From contig DAMBQR010000003.1 in the NCBI GenBank assembly GCA_032055545.1, positions 57,985 through 121,984 on the forward strand: a stretch of 64,000 bases of DNA. The letters are read 5' to 3'. This DNA comes from Pseudescherichia sp032055545 (lineage in GTDB: Bacteria; Pseudomonadota; Gammaproteobacteria; Enterobacterales; Enterobacteriaceae). The notes beneath the pieces are model-generated. The model was not told where the DNA came from. It saw only the letters and a program-made list of their open reading frames with translations, and did no database searches. The translations under genes were made by a program, and so were the position numbers. This document shows positions 8,849 through 16,205 of the stretch, piece after piece (the first letter of the stretch is position 1; each line of letters starts with the position of its first letter).

Positions 8849-9520
8849 TCACTCTACCGGCTCGATCATCTCCGGTCCCTGATTTTTAATATTTCCCACC
8901 GCGCGCGTGACCGGGTGCCAGGTGAACATCTCCGCCGGAACCGCGCCGCGCTTGGCGATATCCTCCGCATCCTTACCGCTGACCGCCTGACGCATCCACT
9001 CCCGGGCGGCTTCCGACGTTAATACCAGCGGCCGCCGGTCATGGATATCCACCAGCCCCTTATCCGCCGCAGCGGTAACAATCAGAAAGCCTTCGTTTTC
9101 GCCGCCGCGTTCAAACGGCGCGCTGCCGATAGCCGCCATCAGGATCGGCTGGCCATCGCTGCGGTAAATAAAGTAAGGTTGTTTTTTATCGCCCTCTATT
9201 TTCCACTCAAACCAGCCGTCGGCAAAGCAGATAGCGCGCCCATGCAGCCACAGAGGTTTAAACATCCGGCTGGTTGCCGCGGTCTCAACGCGGGCGTTGA
9301 TTAGGGCAGGTTTGTCCCACCAGCCCGGTGCATAGCCCCAGTGCACCGGATCCAACGCCAGCCTGTCATCGCGCTCGCTCAATAAAAGAACTTTGGTTCC
9401 AGGCGCAACGTTATAACGCCCGATGGGTTCGGGGTCGAAAGGAATATCGTGCTCTGCTTCACCAGCAAAGAGCGCCAGATACTCGTCGCGTGCCTGCGCC
9501 TGGGAAAATCGTCCGCACAT
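8849..9520 (-). CDS. yedK: SRAP-domain abasic-site protein YedK (HMCES family)
   Basis: 223 aa from the ATG at 9520, which has AGGAGG 5 nt upstream. The much longer open frame to 9910 is not coding. The protein starts MCGRFSQ; after methionine removal Cys2 becomes the N-terminal nucleophile that forms a thiazolidine cross-link with abasic sites in single-stranded DNA. Other family motifs are YNVAPGTKVLLL, the W(G)YAPGW segment, NARVETA and the C-terminal VHDRRPL(V) region around the catalytic His. The family shields abasic sites at replication forks. In E. coli yedK is elsewhere in the chromosome, so its place behind cybB is a rearrangement. Confidence 0.93.
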   Translation of the reverse strand: MCGRFSQAQARDEYLALFAGEAEHDIPFDPEPIGRYNVAPGTKVLLLSERDDRLALDPVHWGYAPGWWDKPALINARVETAATSRMFKPLWLHGRAICFADGWFEWKIEGDKKQPYFIYRSDGQPILMAAIGSAPFERGGENEGFLIVTAAADKGLVDIHDRRPLVLTSEAAREWMRQAVSGKDAEDIAKRGAVPAEMFTWHPVTRAVGNIKNQGPEMIEPVE

Positions 9521-9589
9521 AGAGGCCTCCTGTTTCGTGACTAAAGTATAGAGGGGATGCGCGATGGCAGCGCCTGGTATATAAATAGC

Positions 9590-9630
9590 TATTACGCCAG
9601 GTAGCGGCTGCGCCTTACCGAGCTGGCGTT
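9590..9630. repeat. Degenerate REP-like palindrome
   Basis: ACGCCAGGTAGCGGCTGCGC...GAGCTGGCGT has outer 7-bp inverted arms and an inner GGTA/TACC pair, resembling a worn REP unit between yedK and the DUF1272 gene. No other function visible. Confidence 0.4.
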
Positions 9631-9659
9631 TCAACCCGTTGCTAATTGAGGATCGCCCG

Positions 9660-9896
9660 ATGCTTGAACTCAGACCAAATTGCGAATGCTGCAATCGCGA
9701 TCTGCTGCCGGATGCGACTGAGGCGCTGATTTGCTCTTTTGAATGTACGTTTTGTGCCAGCTGTGCGGAAAAGTTGGCGATGTGCTGTCCAAATTGCGGG
9801 GGTGAGCTGGTAAAAAGACCGCGCAGGGCGGCAGAGAAACTGGTCAAGAGTCCCGCTTCCACCACGCGCATCTTCAAGCCTGAAGGCTGTGCGTAA
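9660..9896 (+). CDS. DUF1272 zinc-ribbon-like small protein
   Basis: 78 aa. The sequence has a dense Cys pattern: CECC near residue 8, then CSFECTFCASCAEKL and MCCPNCGGELV, typical of DUF1272 proteins (one or two small zinc-binding knuckles). The C-terminus is basic and variable. Start ATG at 9660 with GAGG about 8 nt upstream. Monocistronic between yedK (divergent) and a small minus-strand gene. Role unknown; probably a cytoplasmic metal-binding protein. Confidence 0.8.
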   Translation: MLELRPNCECCNRDLLPDATEALICSFECTFCASCAEKLAMCCPNCGGELVKRPRRAAEKLVKSPASTTRIFKPEGCA

Positions 9897-9911
9897 CGGC
9901 AAACGCTCAAA

Positions 9912-9940
9912 GACAGCAGGCCACGACTGTACCTGCTGTC
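9912..9940. terminator. Hairpin between convergent small genes
   Basis: GACAGCAGG, 11-nt loop, CCTGCTGTC: a perfect 9-bp stem between the DUF1272 gene (+) and the 69-aa gene (-). No strong T-run on either side, so it may be a weak or bidirectional terminator. Confidence 0.5.
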
Positions 9941-9952
9941 AGGGTAAAGCGC

Positions 9953-10162
9953 TTAACGTAAAGAGGGGATAGATAAAGGTTCTAACTTGATAACGAAGTG
10001 GTTATTAGACCGCTTTATCTCTGCACCCTTGTCGCCATATGCATCGGCAATCTGGAAAAAAGCATCGCTATCAATATCAAAATCCAGCTCGACTTCCCGG
10101 TGTTTACCGGAGTTTAACAGCTCGTATGCCTGATCAAGGTCGTACGCTTTAGCTGTAGCCAT
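9953..10162 (-). CDS. Hypothetical small acidic protein (69 aa)
   Basis: I do not recognise the family. The protein is soluble in appearance: MATAKAYDLDQAYELLNSGKHREVE, then an acidic strand-like FDIDSDAFFQIADAYGDKGAEIK and a hydrophobic C-terminus HFVIKLEPLSIPSL. The start ATG has AGAGGAGACGACCG upstream, a good ribosome site, which supports that it is real. Neighbours are other small genes of unknown role. Codon use is less GC-rich than the backbone genes. Confidence 0.6.
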   Translation of the reverse strand: MATAKAYDLDQAYELLNSGKHREVELDFDIDSDAFFQIADAYGDKGAEIKRSNNHFVIKLEPLSIPSLR

Positions 10163-10268
10163 CGGTCGTCTCCTCTTATGGGTTGCATAACGCCCTTAAG
10201 TTTACTGGAGCTGCCTATTTTTGCAGCAGAAACCGGAAAATTCTAATCTTACTTCAGGCGGGACCGCT

Positions 10269-10424
10269 TCACAGGCTCATACCAATCACCGCATTTACCA
10301 CCGATGAGCACATGAAGACGCCGCCGACAATGAGCCATACGGACCGTTTTTGCCGTGCCGCCAGCGTAAGAAAGATGATGGCTGTGATGAAAAAAGGAAT
10401 GGCGATAATAGTGAATGTGTTCAT
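10269..10424 (-). CDS. Small inner-membrane protein (51 aa), coupled to the gene before it
   Basis: Read from the ATG at 10424, which overlaps the TGA of the preceding 63-aa gene (ATGA), so translation is probably coupled; a longer reading to 10451 would run into that gene. Two hydrophobic stretches, TIIAIPFFITAIIFLTLAA and VWLIVGGVFMCSSVVNAVIG, are joined by a basic loop ARQKRS, suggesting a two-pass membrane peptide with both ends outside. No family recognised. Confidence 0.55.
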   Translation of the reverse strand: MNTFTIIAIPFFITAIIFLTLAARQKRSVWLIVGGVFMCSSVVNAVIGMSL

Positions 10425-10612
10425 GTCGGCTGCCGTAGAGTATCTGTGCACTCTTCAATTTTGAAATGCTGCACTGCCCGATCGTAAATTGATAGCAGTT
10501 CGTCAATATTGTCAGCTGAACAGACAGGTACTTTCTGCGCTCTTATCAGTTCGATTAAAAGAGCATAAGCGGACTCTTCCGGAGCATTTTTCGGGTTTAT
10601 TAATCCAGCCAT
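10421..10612 (-). CDS. Hypothetical small soluble protein (63 aa)
   Basis: MAGLINPKNAPEESAYALLIELIRAQKV..., predicted mostly helical and acidic. The ATG is preceded by AGGAGG with a 4-nt gap, a strong ribosome site. It overlaps the downstream 51-aa membrane protein by 4 nt (ATGA). This looks like a two-gene cassette of a soluble helical peptide and a two-pass membrane peptide. Family not recognised. Confidence 0.6.
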   Translation of the reverse strand: MAGLINPKNAPEESAYALLIELIRAQKVPVCSADNIDELLSIYDRAVQHFKIEECTDTLRQPT

Positions 10613-11087
10613 ACGGCCTCCTTGTATCGGTGAGCGACAAGATTAGCGCTGGTTAAGCTGCTTTGAAACTCTCATTAAGAGTAGGTGAGGGCATCTGTGT
10701 CATGAATGCCACACGTCAGGCGGATCTGTAGCGTTTTACGTTGTGATGGCTTAACCCTTCCTTGAGTCGCCTAAGCGCTTTTACTCGTGTGGGGAACGAT
10801 TGAGCGATTGGCTTGGATCATAATACCTTCAGTAATACGTGGTTATGTATTCAAGCACTTTAGTTTCAACAAACAGGCGAGGATAAAGATCAGCACTAAC
10901 GTAAAAGCATGATAGCCGCCTCGATGCCGCTTTTTTATTATCGGTGCCGAGCCTCTCAGTCGCGAGGCTTTGATAATACGCATCGTATGGGATAAACCCC
11001 CGCTAACTATAAAGGGGAGAAATCTCACGCATGCGTCACCACCTATCACGATGAGTTTATCTATTTAAAACATGAGGCTGCTAACAA
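10613..11087. other. Gene-poor stretch with no supported feature
   Basis: 475 bp. An open frame on the minus strand (10843-11049) has a hydrophobic end but no ribosome site and no recognisable family. A small hairpin AGCCTC...GAGGCT lies near 10948-10968. I see no clear gene or RNA here. Confidence 0.5.
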
Positions 11088-11501
11088 ATGAAAACTATGC
11101 TTTTAGTGGCAGTAGTTGCTGGATTAATAGGTTGTACTTCTAAATCTGGGTCAAACCAACAGGCGAAAATAGCGCCGCAGAAACAAATACTTAATCCACA
11201 GCTGCTGGTGAAAACAAAGGATTCAGGCGCGGTGGTCATTAAGCGCGACGGGAGCTTTGCGGGTAATACATGCTTAAGCCGGGTATATATCAATGGTAAA
11301 CCCGTCGCTGATTTAGATACCTCCCAGGAAGTCATCGTCTATCCTTCCCCTGGAGAGTATGTCATTAGCACCTTGCCGAAGGATTTCTGCGGGGGAGGAA
11401 TGAGTGCCCAGTCGGCCGAGGTTGACACTGGCAGTACGCTGACGTTTCGTATTGGGTACGCGAACGATGGTGATTTTGGTATTTATCCAGCCAGCCGGTG
11501 A
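11088..11501 (+). CDS. Small periplasmic lipoprotein
   Basis: 137 aa. Signal peptide MKTMLLVAVVAGLIGC with lipobox, acylated Cys16, followed by a Ser/Gln-rich linker (TSKSGSNQQAK). The mature domain has paired cysteines (GNTCLSRVYINGK and DFCGGGMSAQ) and the strand pattern of small beta-sandwich lipoproteins with a VxRDxSFxGxxC motif, seen in E. coli paralogues of the YafY/YfjS type. Residue 2 after Cys is Thr, so no inner-membrane retention Asp, which suggests outer-membrane delivery. Role unknown. A hairpin terminator follows at 11521. Confidence 0.75.
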   Translation: MKTMLLVAVVAGLIGCTSKSGSNQQAKIAPQKQILNPQLLVKTKDSGAVVIKRDGSFAGNTCLSRVYINGKPVADLDTSQEVIVYPSPGEYVISTLPKDFCGGGMSAQSAEVDTGSTLTFRIGYANDGDFGIYPASR

Positions 11502-11520
11502 TACATAAGTAACACATTAC

Positions 11521-11552
11521 TCAACCCACCACATGGTGGGTTGATTAATCTG
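11521..11552 (+). terminator. Hairpin terminator after the lipoprotein gene
   Basis: TCAACCCACCACATGGTGGG continued by TTGA forms an 11-bp inverted repeat (functional loop about 4 nt), 18 bp after the stop. The T-run is interrupted (TTGATTAATC). Confidence 0.7.
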
Positions 11553-11584
11553 ACCTTACATGGCGAAATAATATTTTCTTACAT

Positions 11585-11929
11585 TCAGAATGACTCTGTT
11601 CTAATTCCATACGGGCATCGCCTGAACTTGCAGGAAGTCGATATTAAGCATGAGTCATTAAAGTCTGGTAAGTTTGCCGGGCAGGTGGTGCGTTGAATTA
11701 AATCAGTCCATAATTGACAGCTGAACGGAAAGGCATGAATGATATGCATTTTGCAGAATCGACCATTGATGACCATACCGCTGAGGCTGGTTGAAAGACT
11801 ATGCCCGGCACGTAAGAAAAAATCACTCTGATACCACAATATGAGTTTCATATTACGAGGTGAGGATGCTGCGGCAAAAAAAGTCCCGGTTTTCGGGCAG
11901 GCCAATGAATCAATTATTTTCCATTTCAT
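11585..11929 (-). pseudogene. Possible decayed membrane-protein gene
   Basis: An open frame of 114 aa starts at an ATG with AAGGAG 5 nt upstream and begins MKWKIIDSLACPKTGTFF, but from there the sequence loses protein-like character (many Cys, Phe, Pro). A run of seven T beside residue 17 is a likely frameshift site. Just upstream on the same strand, an open stretch without a start codon encodes IIFGGAYIFYIAAALLYQ followed by KEKI and ends in a TGA that overlaps this ATG. Together they look like the remains of two coupled small membrane-protein genes. Family not recognised. Confidence 0.4.
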
Positions 11930-12326
11930 ATTTTCTCCTTCTGGTAAAGCAGGGCTGCGGCAATGTAAAAAATGTATGCTCCGCCAAAGATAATAGTTAA
12001 TTCGCGCTACTAAAAATGTAGCAGTTTAACTTAAGGAATCAAAGATTTTTCTTATGATTTAATCTTCTTTCGGGAAAATATCTTTCATTTATAATAATTT
12101 ACAAAACATTCGAATTTTTTTTGATTTAAAGCAAATTCCGCCGTGAATATGATTTCTAACTGATTATGATTTGTATTGCACTTCTATCGTTATTCATTGG
12201 CAGACTCCACGCAGAAAGAGCGGCATCCGTTGGGTAATATTTCTACTTGAATGTGGCTGAAACGATTAAACAAAAACCTTATCGCTTCACATTTTCAAAG
12301 CAACAAGAACGATCTATGCCGTTATA
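11930..12326. other. AT-rich non-coding stretch
   Basis: Low-GC sequence between the decayed frame and the promoter of the DUF4432 gene. Apart from the membrane-segment remnant near 11930-12005 on the minus strand and poly-A/T runs, nothing gene-like is seen. Confidence 0.5.
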
Positions 12327-12346
12327 AATGTGATATCTATCACGTT
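12327..12346 (+). promoter_or_regulatory. CRP site 1 upstream of the DUF4432 gene
   Basis: AAATGTGATATCTATCACGT: TGTGA-N6-TCACG, 9 of 10 core positions of the CRP consensus, flanked by A/T. It is centred about 126 bp before the start codon. Confidence 0.75.
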
Positions 12347-12375
12347 AATTCTCTTAAAAAAGTGTCTTTTCTCAC

Positions 12376-12395
12376 CAGGTGAACTTCATCACATT
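12376..12395 (+). promoter_or_regulatory. CRP site 2 upstream of the DUF4432 gene
   Basis: GGTGA-N6-TCACA, 9 of 10 core positions, centred 49 bp downstream of site 1 and about 77 bp before the start. Two such sites suggest strong catabolite control of the gene. Confidence 0.7.
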
Positions 12396-12462
12396 TCTTA
12401 ACCTTATGAATAAGTAGATTTTCCAGCGACAGGTAAAAACGATTCAGCAAAAGGGAAGAGAA

Positions 12463-13671
12463 ATGAAAATTAAACTGGCTTTAACGGTACTGGCGGTCCT
12501 GGTTTCTGGTCAGGCAGCGGCGAAAACCTGGGTGCTGACCAGCGCTGAACAGGGCACAGATAAAGGAAACTGGAAGATCTCCAGCGATGAGCTGAAAATA
12601 AACGATAAGGCGTTCAGCATAGAGCAGAAAGTGCTGCACGGCGGTAAACAGGAAGGCAGTAAAATCCTCGTTATCACCAGCCAGGATGGGCTTACCATCA
12701 CCCTGAGTCCCACTCGCGGAATGAATCTGCTGCATATCGAAGGCTTTGGCTCAAAAATGGGCTGGGATTCACCGGTGAAAGAGGTCGTTAATCCCGCGTT
12801 TATCAATCTGGAAAGCCGCAACGGCGTGGGCTGGCTGGAGGGCTTCAATGAGATGATGGTACGCTGCGGCTATGAGTGGACCGGGCATCCGGTTACTGCT
12901 GACGGGCAAATCTATACTCTGCATGGGAAGGTTGGAAATACGCCAGCCTCGCAGGTGGAGGTCGAGGTAGCTGACGCTGCGCCTCACGAGATCCGCATTC
13001 GTGGGCTGGTCAAAGAGAGCACCTTCAAAAAGGCCGATTTGCAGACCATGACCGAGCTGCGCTATGTACCCGGCAGCAACAGCTTCAGCCTGCATGATGT
13101 CCTGACAAACCACGCGGACTATCCGCATGATTATCAAATTATCTATCACAGTAATTTTGGCATGCCGATCCTCGAAGAGGGCGCGCGCTTCCTCGCTCCA
13201 ATCTCCAGCATCAGTCCATTTAATGACTATGCCAAAGAGGGGCTGAAAACATGGCAGACGTTTGCCGGTCCGACCAAAAATTTTGATGAGATGGTTTTCA
13301 ATATCCAGCCTCTCGCTGGGGAGGATCATCAGACGCTGGCGGCCGTTGTGAACAAGGCGGGCGACAAGGGGGCCTCCATCCAGTTCGACACTCGCCAGTT
13401 GCCGGTACTGACGTTATGGAAAAATACCGATACCGTTAAACAGGGCTATGTGACCGGGATTGAACCAGGCACCAGCTACGCCTATCCGGTAACCATTGAG
13501 CGCGAGCAGAAGCGCGTCAAGCAGCTGCAGCCGGGTGCCAGCACTGCGTTTGATCTGACCTACACCTTACTGCACAGCAGCGAGCAGGTCGCTGGCGTCG
13601 CGAAGAAAATTGCCGCTATTCAGGGCGAGACGAAAATCGAAGAGAACGCCACGCCGATAGCCAAAGAGTAA
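12463..13671 (+). CDS. Secreted DUF4432 (aldose-epimerase-like) protein
   Basis: 402 aa. Sec signal peptide MKIKLALTVLAVLVSGQAAA cleaved before KTWVL, so periplasmic. The mature part belongs to the DUF4432 group of the galactose-mutarotase-like beta-sandwich superfamily: TLSPTRGMNLLHIEGFGSKMGWDSP, WLEGFNEMMVRCGYEW, then ELRYVPGSNSFSLHDVLTNHADYPHDYQIIYHSNFG. Members bind sugars; an enzyme activity is not established, but epimerisation or binding of a sugar entering through the porin is plausible. The gene has its own CRP-dependent promoter and sits tail-to-tail with cscR, beside the sucrose genes. ATG preceded by GGGAAGAGAA. Confidence in the family is good, in function low. Confidence 0.8.
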   Translation: MKIKLALTVLAVLVSGQAAAKTWVLTSAEQGTDKGNWKISSDELKINDKAFSIEQKVLHGGKQEGSKILVITSQDGLTITLSPTRGMNLLHIEGFGSKMGWDSPVKEVVNPAFINLESRNGVGWLEGFNEMMVRCGYEWTGHPVTADGQIYTLHGKVGNTPASQVEVEVADAAPHEIRIRGLVKESTFKKADLQTMTELRYVPGSNSFSLHDVLTNHADYPHDYQIIYHSNFGMPILEEGARFLAPISSISPFNDYAKEGLKTWQTFAGPTKNFDEMVFNIQPLAGEDHQTLAAVVNKAGDKGASIQFDTRQLPVLTLWKNTDTVKQGYVTGIEPGTSYAYPVTIEREQKRVKQLQPGASTAFDLTYTLLHSSEQVAGVAKKIAAIQGETKIEENATPIAKE

Positions 13672-13715
13672 TTTACCCTGGCGCGCTCCCGTTTCGCTTC
13701 AACGGGGGCGTGCTT

Positions 13716-14711
13716 TCAAAGTGACTCACGTAGCAGCAGCGGGCTTGCAACGCGAATGGTATCGTTATGCGTCTCCTGATTAATGATATGCAGCGCGCTC
13801 AACCGGCCAATATCATAATGCGGCAGCTGTACCGTTGACAGCGGCGGAAAGAACAGATCGCCAATGCCTACCATATTGTCGTAGCCCAGCACAGCGACGT
13901 CATGCGGAATGCGTAATCCCTGGGCGAGTAGGGTCTGGTACACCATAAATGCAATGCGATCGTTACCGCAAATCACGGAGTCAAACAGCGGCTTGCCCTG
14001 ATGGATATACGCCAGCAGCTGGGCGGGCATATCGCGGTAGTGTTCATCACCAAATTCCATATAAACATGGTCGAGCGTATCGGGATCGATATTAGCTTCC
14101 AGGCAGGCGCGCTCCAGCCCCTGACGACGACGTATGGTCGCCAGATGCTTTGCGGGTAGATGCAGGCAGAGCGGACGACAGTAGCCTGCGGCCAGTAACG
14201 CCCTGACGGCGGTATACTGACCCTGTTCATCGTCCGGAATATAGCTCGCCACCGGCTCGTGCAGACTTTCACAGTTTGCCAGTACGCAGGGCAGGGTCCG
14301 CAGCTTGGCGGGCAGCGGAACCTGACGTAGACCCATGGTGGTAAAGATAATGCCATCCGGACGGTGCGAGAGCAGCAGATCAACCATGGTTTCCGGGCTG
14401 TCGTCGGAAAACATGTTGACCACAAAACTGTTCCAGCCGTGGGCGCGAGCGGTCTCTTCGATAGAGAGAGTGATCTCCACCGAGAAGGGGGTCGTCACGG
14501 TATCCAGTGCCAGTACCCCAATGGTGCTCGGCGAGGCGTGGGCACCGCGGATCTTCTTGGCTGATAAATCCGGCACGTAATTGGTTTGCTGAATGGCCTG
14601 CTGCACGCGGGCAAGAGTCTCAGGTTTTAACCGCTCCGGATTGTTCAGCGCACGCGACACGGTCATCAGCGATACGTTTGCCAGTTTTGCCACATCTTTA
14701 AGGGATGCCAT
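13716..14711 (-). CDS. cscR: LacI-family sucrose operon repressor CscR
   Basis: 331 aa from the ATG at 14711 (GGAG 9 nt upstream); an extension to 14741 is possible but E. coli CscR also begins MASLKDVA. N-terminal LacI helix-turn-helix (residues 1-25, DVAKLANVSLMTVSRALN) and hinge are followed by a periplasmic-binding-like sugar domain (GVLALDTVTTPFSVEI, HRPDGIIFTTMG, ICGNDRIAFMVYQ, VLGYDNMVGIGDLF). Closely similar to E. coli CscR throughout. It is transcribed away from cscB across a 234-bp region with two palindromic operators and should repress the csc genes until sucrose or fructose is present. Confidence 0.93.
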   Translation of the reverse strand: MASLKDVAKLANVSLMTVSRALNNPERLKPETLARVQQAIQQTNYVPDLSAKKIRGAHASPSTIGVLALDTVTTPFSVEITLSIEETARAHGWNSFVVNMFSDDSPETMVDLLLSHRPDGIIFTTMGLRQVPLPAKLRTLPCVLANCESLHEPVASYIPDDEQGQYTAVRALLAAGYCRPLCLHLPAKHLATIRRRQGLERACLEANIDPDTLDHVYMEFGDEHYRDMPAQLLAYIHQGKPLFDSVICGNDRIAFMVYQTLLAQGLRIPHDVAVLGYDNMVGIGDLFFPPLSTVQLPHYDIGRLSALHIINQETHNDTIRVASPLLLRESL

Positions 14712-14839
14712 TTGTCTTACTCCATCATTGCCGTGCTGCATAACTAAGTTGCTGATGTAAAAGGATCATACGCTAATCTTCTCTCTACGTGTTGCAGACC
14801 AATGGCAAGAAATGTTGAGCGCGATCTCATTCTTATCAT

Positions 14840-14851
14840 GTTAACGTTAAC
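14840..14851. promoter_or_regulatory. CscR-type operator O1
   Basis: GTTAACGTTAAC, a perfect 12-bp palindrome with the central CG usual for LacI-family operators, in the cscR-cscB intergenic region. Confidence 0.75.
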
Positions 14852-14854
14852 TTT

Positions 14855-14870
14855 TGTGATTAACATCATG
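14855..14870 (+). promoter_or_regulatory. CRP-like site in the cscR-cscB region
   Basis: TGTGA-N6-TCATG, 8 of 10 core positions of the CRP consensus, directly beside operator O1 and about 84 bp before cscB. Suggests cAMP-CRP activation of sucrose uptake. Confidence 0.5.
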
Positions 14871-14903
14871 TATCTCAGCTAAACGGGATGAATGCGGTTA
14901 TTT

Positions 14904-14915
14904 GTTAACGTTACC
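14904..14915. promoter_or_regulatory. CscR-type operator O2
   Basis: GTTAACGTTACC, one mismatch from O1, 31 bp before cscB. The centres of O1 and O2 are 64 bp apart, about six helical turns, so a repression loop is possible. Confidence 0.7.
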
Positions 14916-14945
14916 ATCGAGCCACTACTCTAATATGAGATTGCC

Positions 14946-16187
14946 ATGATGAAAGTCCACCATTCTCACAGTTACCCGTTACTCAGTGCCTTACTGTTCT
15001 TCTTTTTTGTCACCTGGTCCTCCTCAGGCTCGTTGCTTTCTATATGGCTGCATCAGGAGGTCGGGCTGAAAGCAGGGGATACCGGGATTATTTTCGCGGT
15101 GCTGTCGGTCTCTGCCCTGTTCGCGCAGATCTGTTATGGCTTTATTCAGGATAAACTCGGCCTGCGTAAACATCTGCTGTGGTATCTCACGGCGATGTTG
15201 ATCCTCTCCGGCCCGGCGTATCTGCTGTTTGGATATCTGCTAAAAATCAACATCTTGCTCGGCAGCGTGTTTGGCGGCATCTTTATCGGCCTGACCTTTA
15301 ACGGCGGGATCGGCGTGCTGGAGTCCTATACCGAGCGCGTGGCGCGACAGAGTCAGTTTGAATTTGGCAAAGCGCGAATGTGGGGATCGCTGGGCTGGGC
15401 GGTAGCAACATTTTTCGCCGGACTGCTGTTTAACATCGATCCGAAGCTGAACTTTGCGGTTGCCAGCTGCTCCGGGCTGATGTTTCTGCTGCTGCTGGCC
15501 CGGCTGCGGGTCTCCTCTGCGCCTCATGCCATGCAGGAAGCGGTGGCAGGAGGAAAAGTGACGCTTCAGGACGCGCTGCGTCTGCTGACCCTGCCGCGCT
15601 TCTGGGCGCTGGTGTTCTTCGTCGTTGGCACCTGTATTTATGGCGTTTACGACCAACAGTTTCCGGTCTATTTCTCCTCGCAGTTTGCCACGCCGCAGGA
15701 AGGAAATGCGATGTACGGCTATCTCAATTCGTTTCAGGTGTTCCTGGAAGCTGCCGGGATGTTTTGCGCCCCGTGGCTGGTGAATCGCGTTGGGGCTAAA
15801 AATGGCCTGATCTTCGCCGGCATGGTGATGGCGATGCGCATGATCGCCTCCGGGCTGGTGGAAGGGCCACTGCTGATCTCCATTACCAAACTGCTCCACG
15901 CCGTTGAACTGCCGGTGCTGCTGGTGGCGATCTTCAAATACAACAGCCTGAACTTTGATAAGCGCCTCTCATCCACGCTCTATCTGGTGGGTTTCGCCTG
16001 CACCAGCTCGGTGATCGCCTCGGTGTTGTCGCCGCTGGCGGGCTACAGCTACGAAAAATATGGCTTCGCTGAATCCTACCTGTTTATGGGCATGCTGGTG
16101 TTCGGCATTACCTTTATCTCCATGTTTCTACTGCGATCCGGCAACGCTTCGGCGGATCCGCAGCTGCCACAACTTTCCGCTATCTGA
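14946..16187 (+). CDS. cscB: Sucrose:proton symporter, LacY/RafB/CscB (OHS) family
   Basis: 413 aa with about 12 membrane segments. Family features: YGFIQDKLGLRKHLLW in loop 2-3, ESYTERVARQSQFEFGKARMWGSLGWA (the ExxxR and EFGxARxWG motifs of LacY-type permeases), YGVYDQQFPVYF, and KLLHAVELPVLLVAIFKY with the LacY-like His/Glu pair of helix 10. The sequence resembles both RafB and CscB. It lacks any PTS domain, so sucrose enters unphosphorylated by proton symport. First gene of the csc operon, directly behind CscR operators; cscA follows after 18 bp. Confidence 0.88.
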   Translation: MMKVHHSHSYPLLSALLFFFFVTWSSSGSLLSIWLHQEVGLKAGDTGIIFAVLSVSALFAQICYGFIQDKLGLRKHLLWYLTAMLILSGPAYLLFGYLLKINILLGSVFGGIFIGLTFNGGIGVLESYTERVARQSQFEFGKARMWGSLGWAVATFFAGLLFNIDPKLNFAVASCSGLMFLLLLARLRVSSAPHAMQEAVAGGKVTLQDALRLLTLPRFWALVFFVVGTCIYGVYDQQFPVYFSSQFATPQEGNAMYGYLNSFQVFLEAAGMFCAPWLVNRVGAKNGLIFAGMVMAMRMIASGLVEGPLLISITKLLHAVELPVLLVAIFKYNSLNFDKRLSSTLYLVGFACTSSVIASVLSPLAGYSYEKYGFAESYLFMGMLVFGITFISMFLLRSGNASADPQLPQLSAI

Positions 16188-16205
16188 CTGAAAAGAGTGA
16201 AGACG

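Noticed and set aside
9521..9910. 130-residue N-terminal extension of yedK
   Set aside because: SRAP proteins must begin MCGRF with Cys2 exposed, and the ATG at 9520 has an ideal ribosome site; the extension also overlaps the DUF1272 gene.
10843..11049. 68-aa minus-strand frame ending in a hydrophobic stretch
   Set aside because: No ribosome site, no recognisable family; a resemblance to small hydrophobic toxins (HokB lies in this part of the E. coli map) did not hold on comparison.
8828..12460. Search for the sRNA RydC, hokB/mokB and other genes that follow cybB in E. coli
   Set aside because: No matching sequence seen; the region holds yedK and unrelated small genes.
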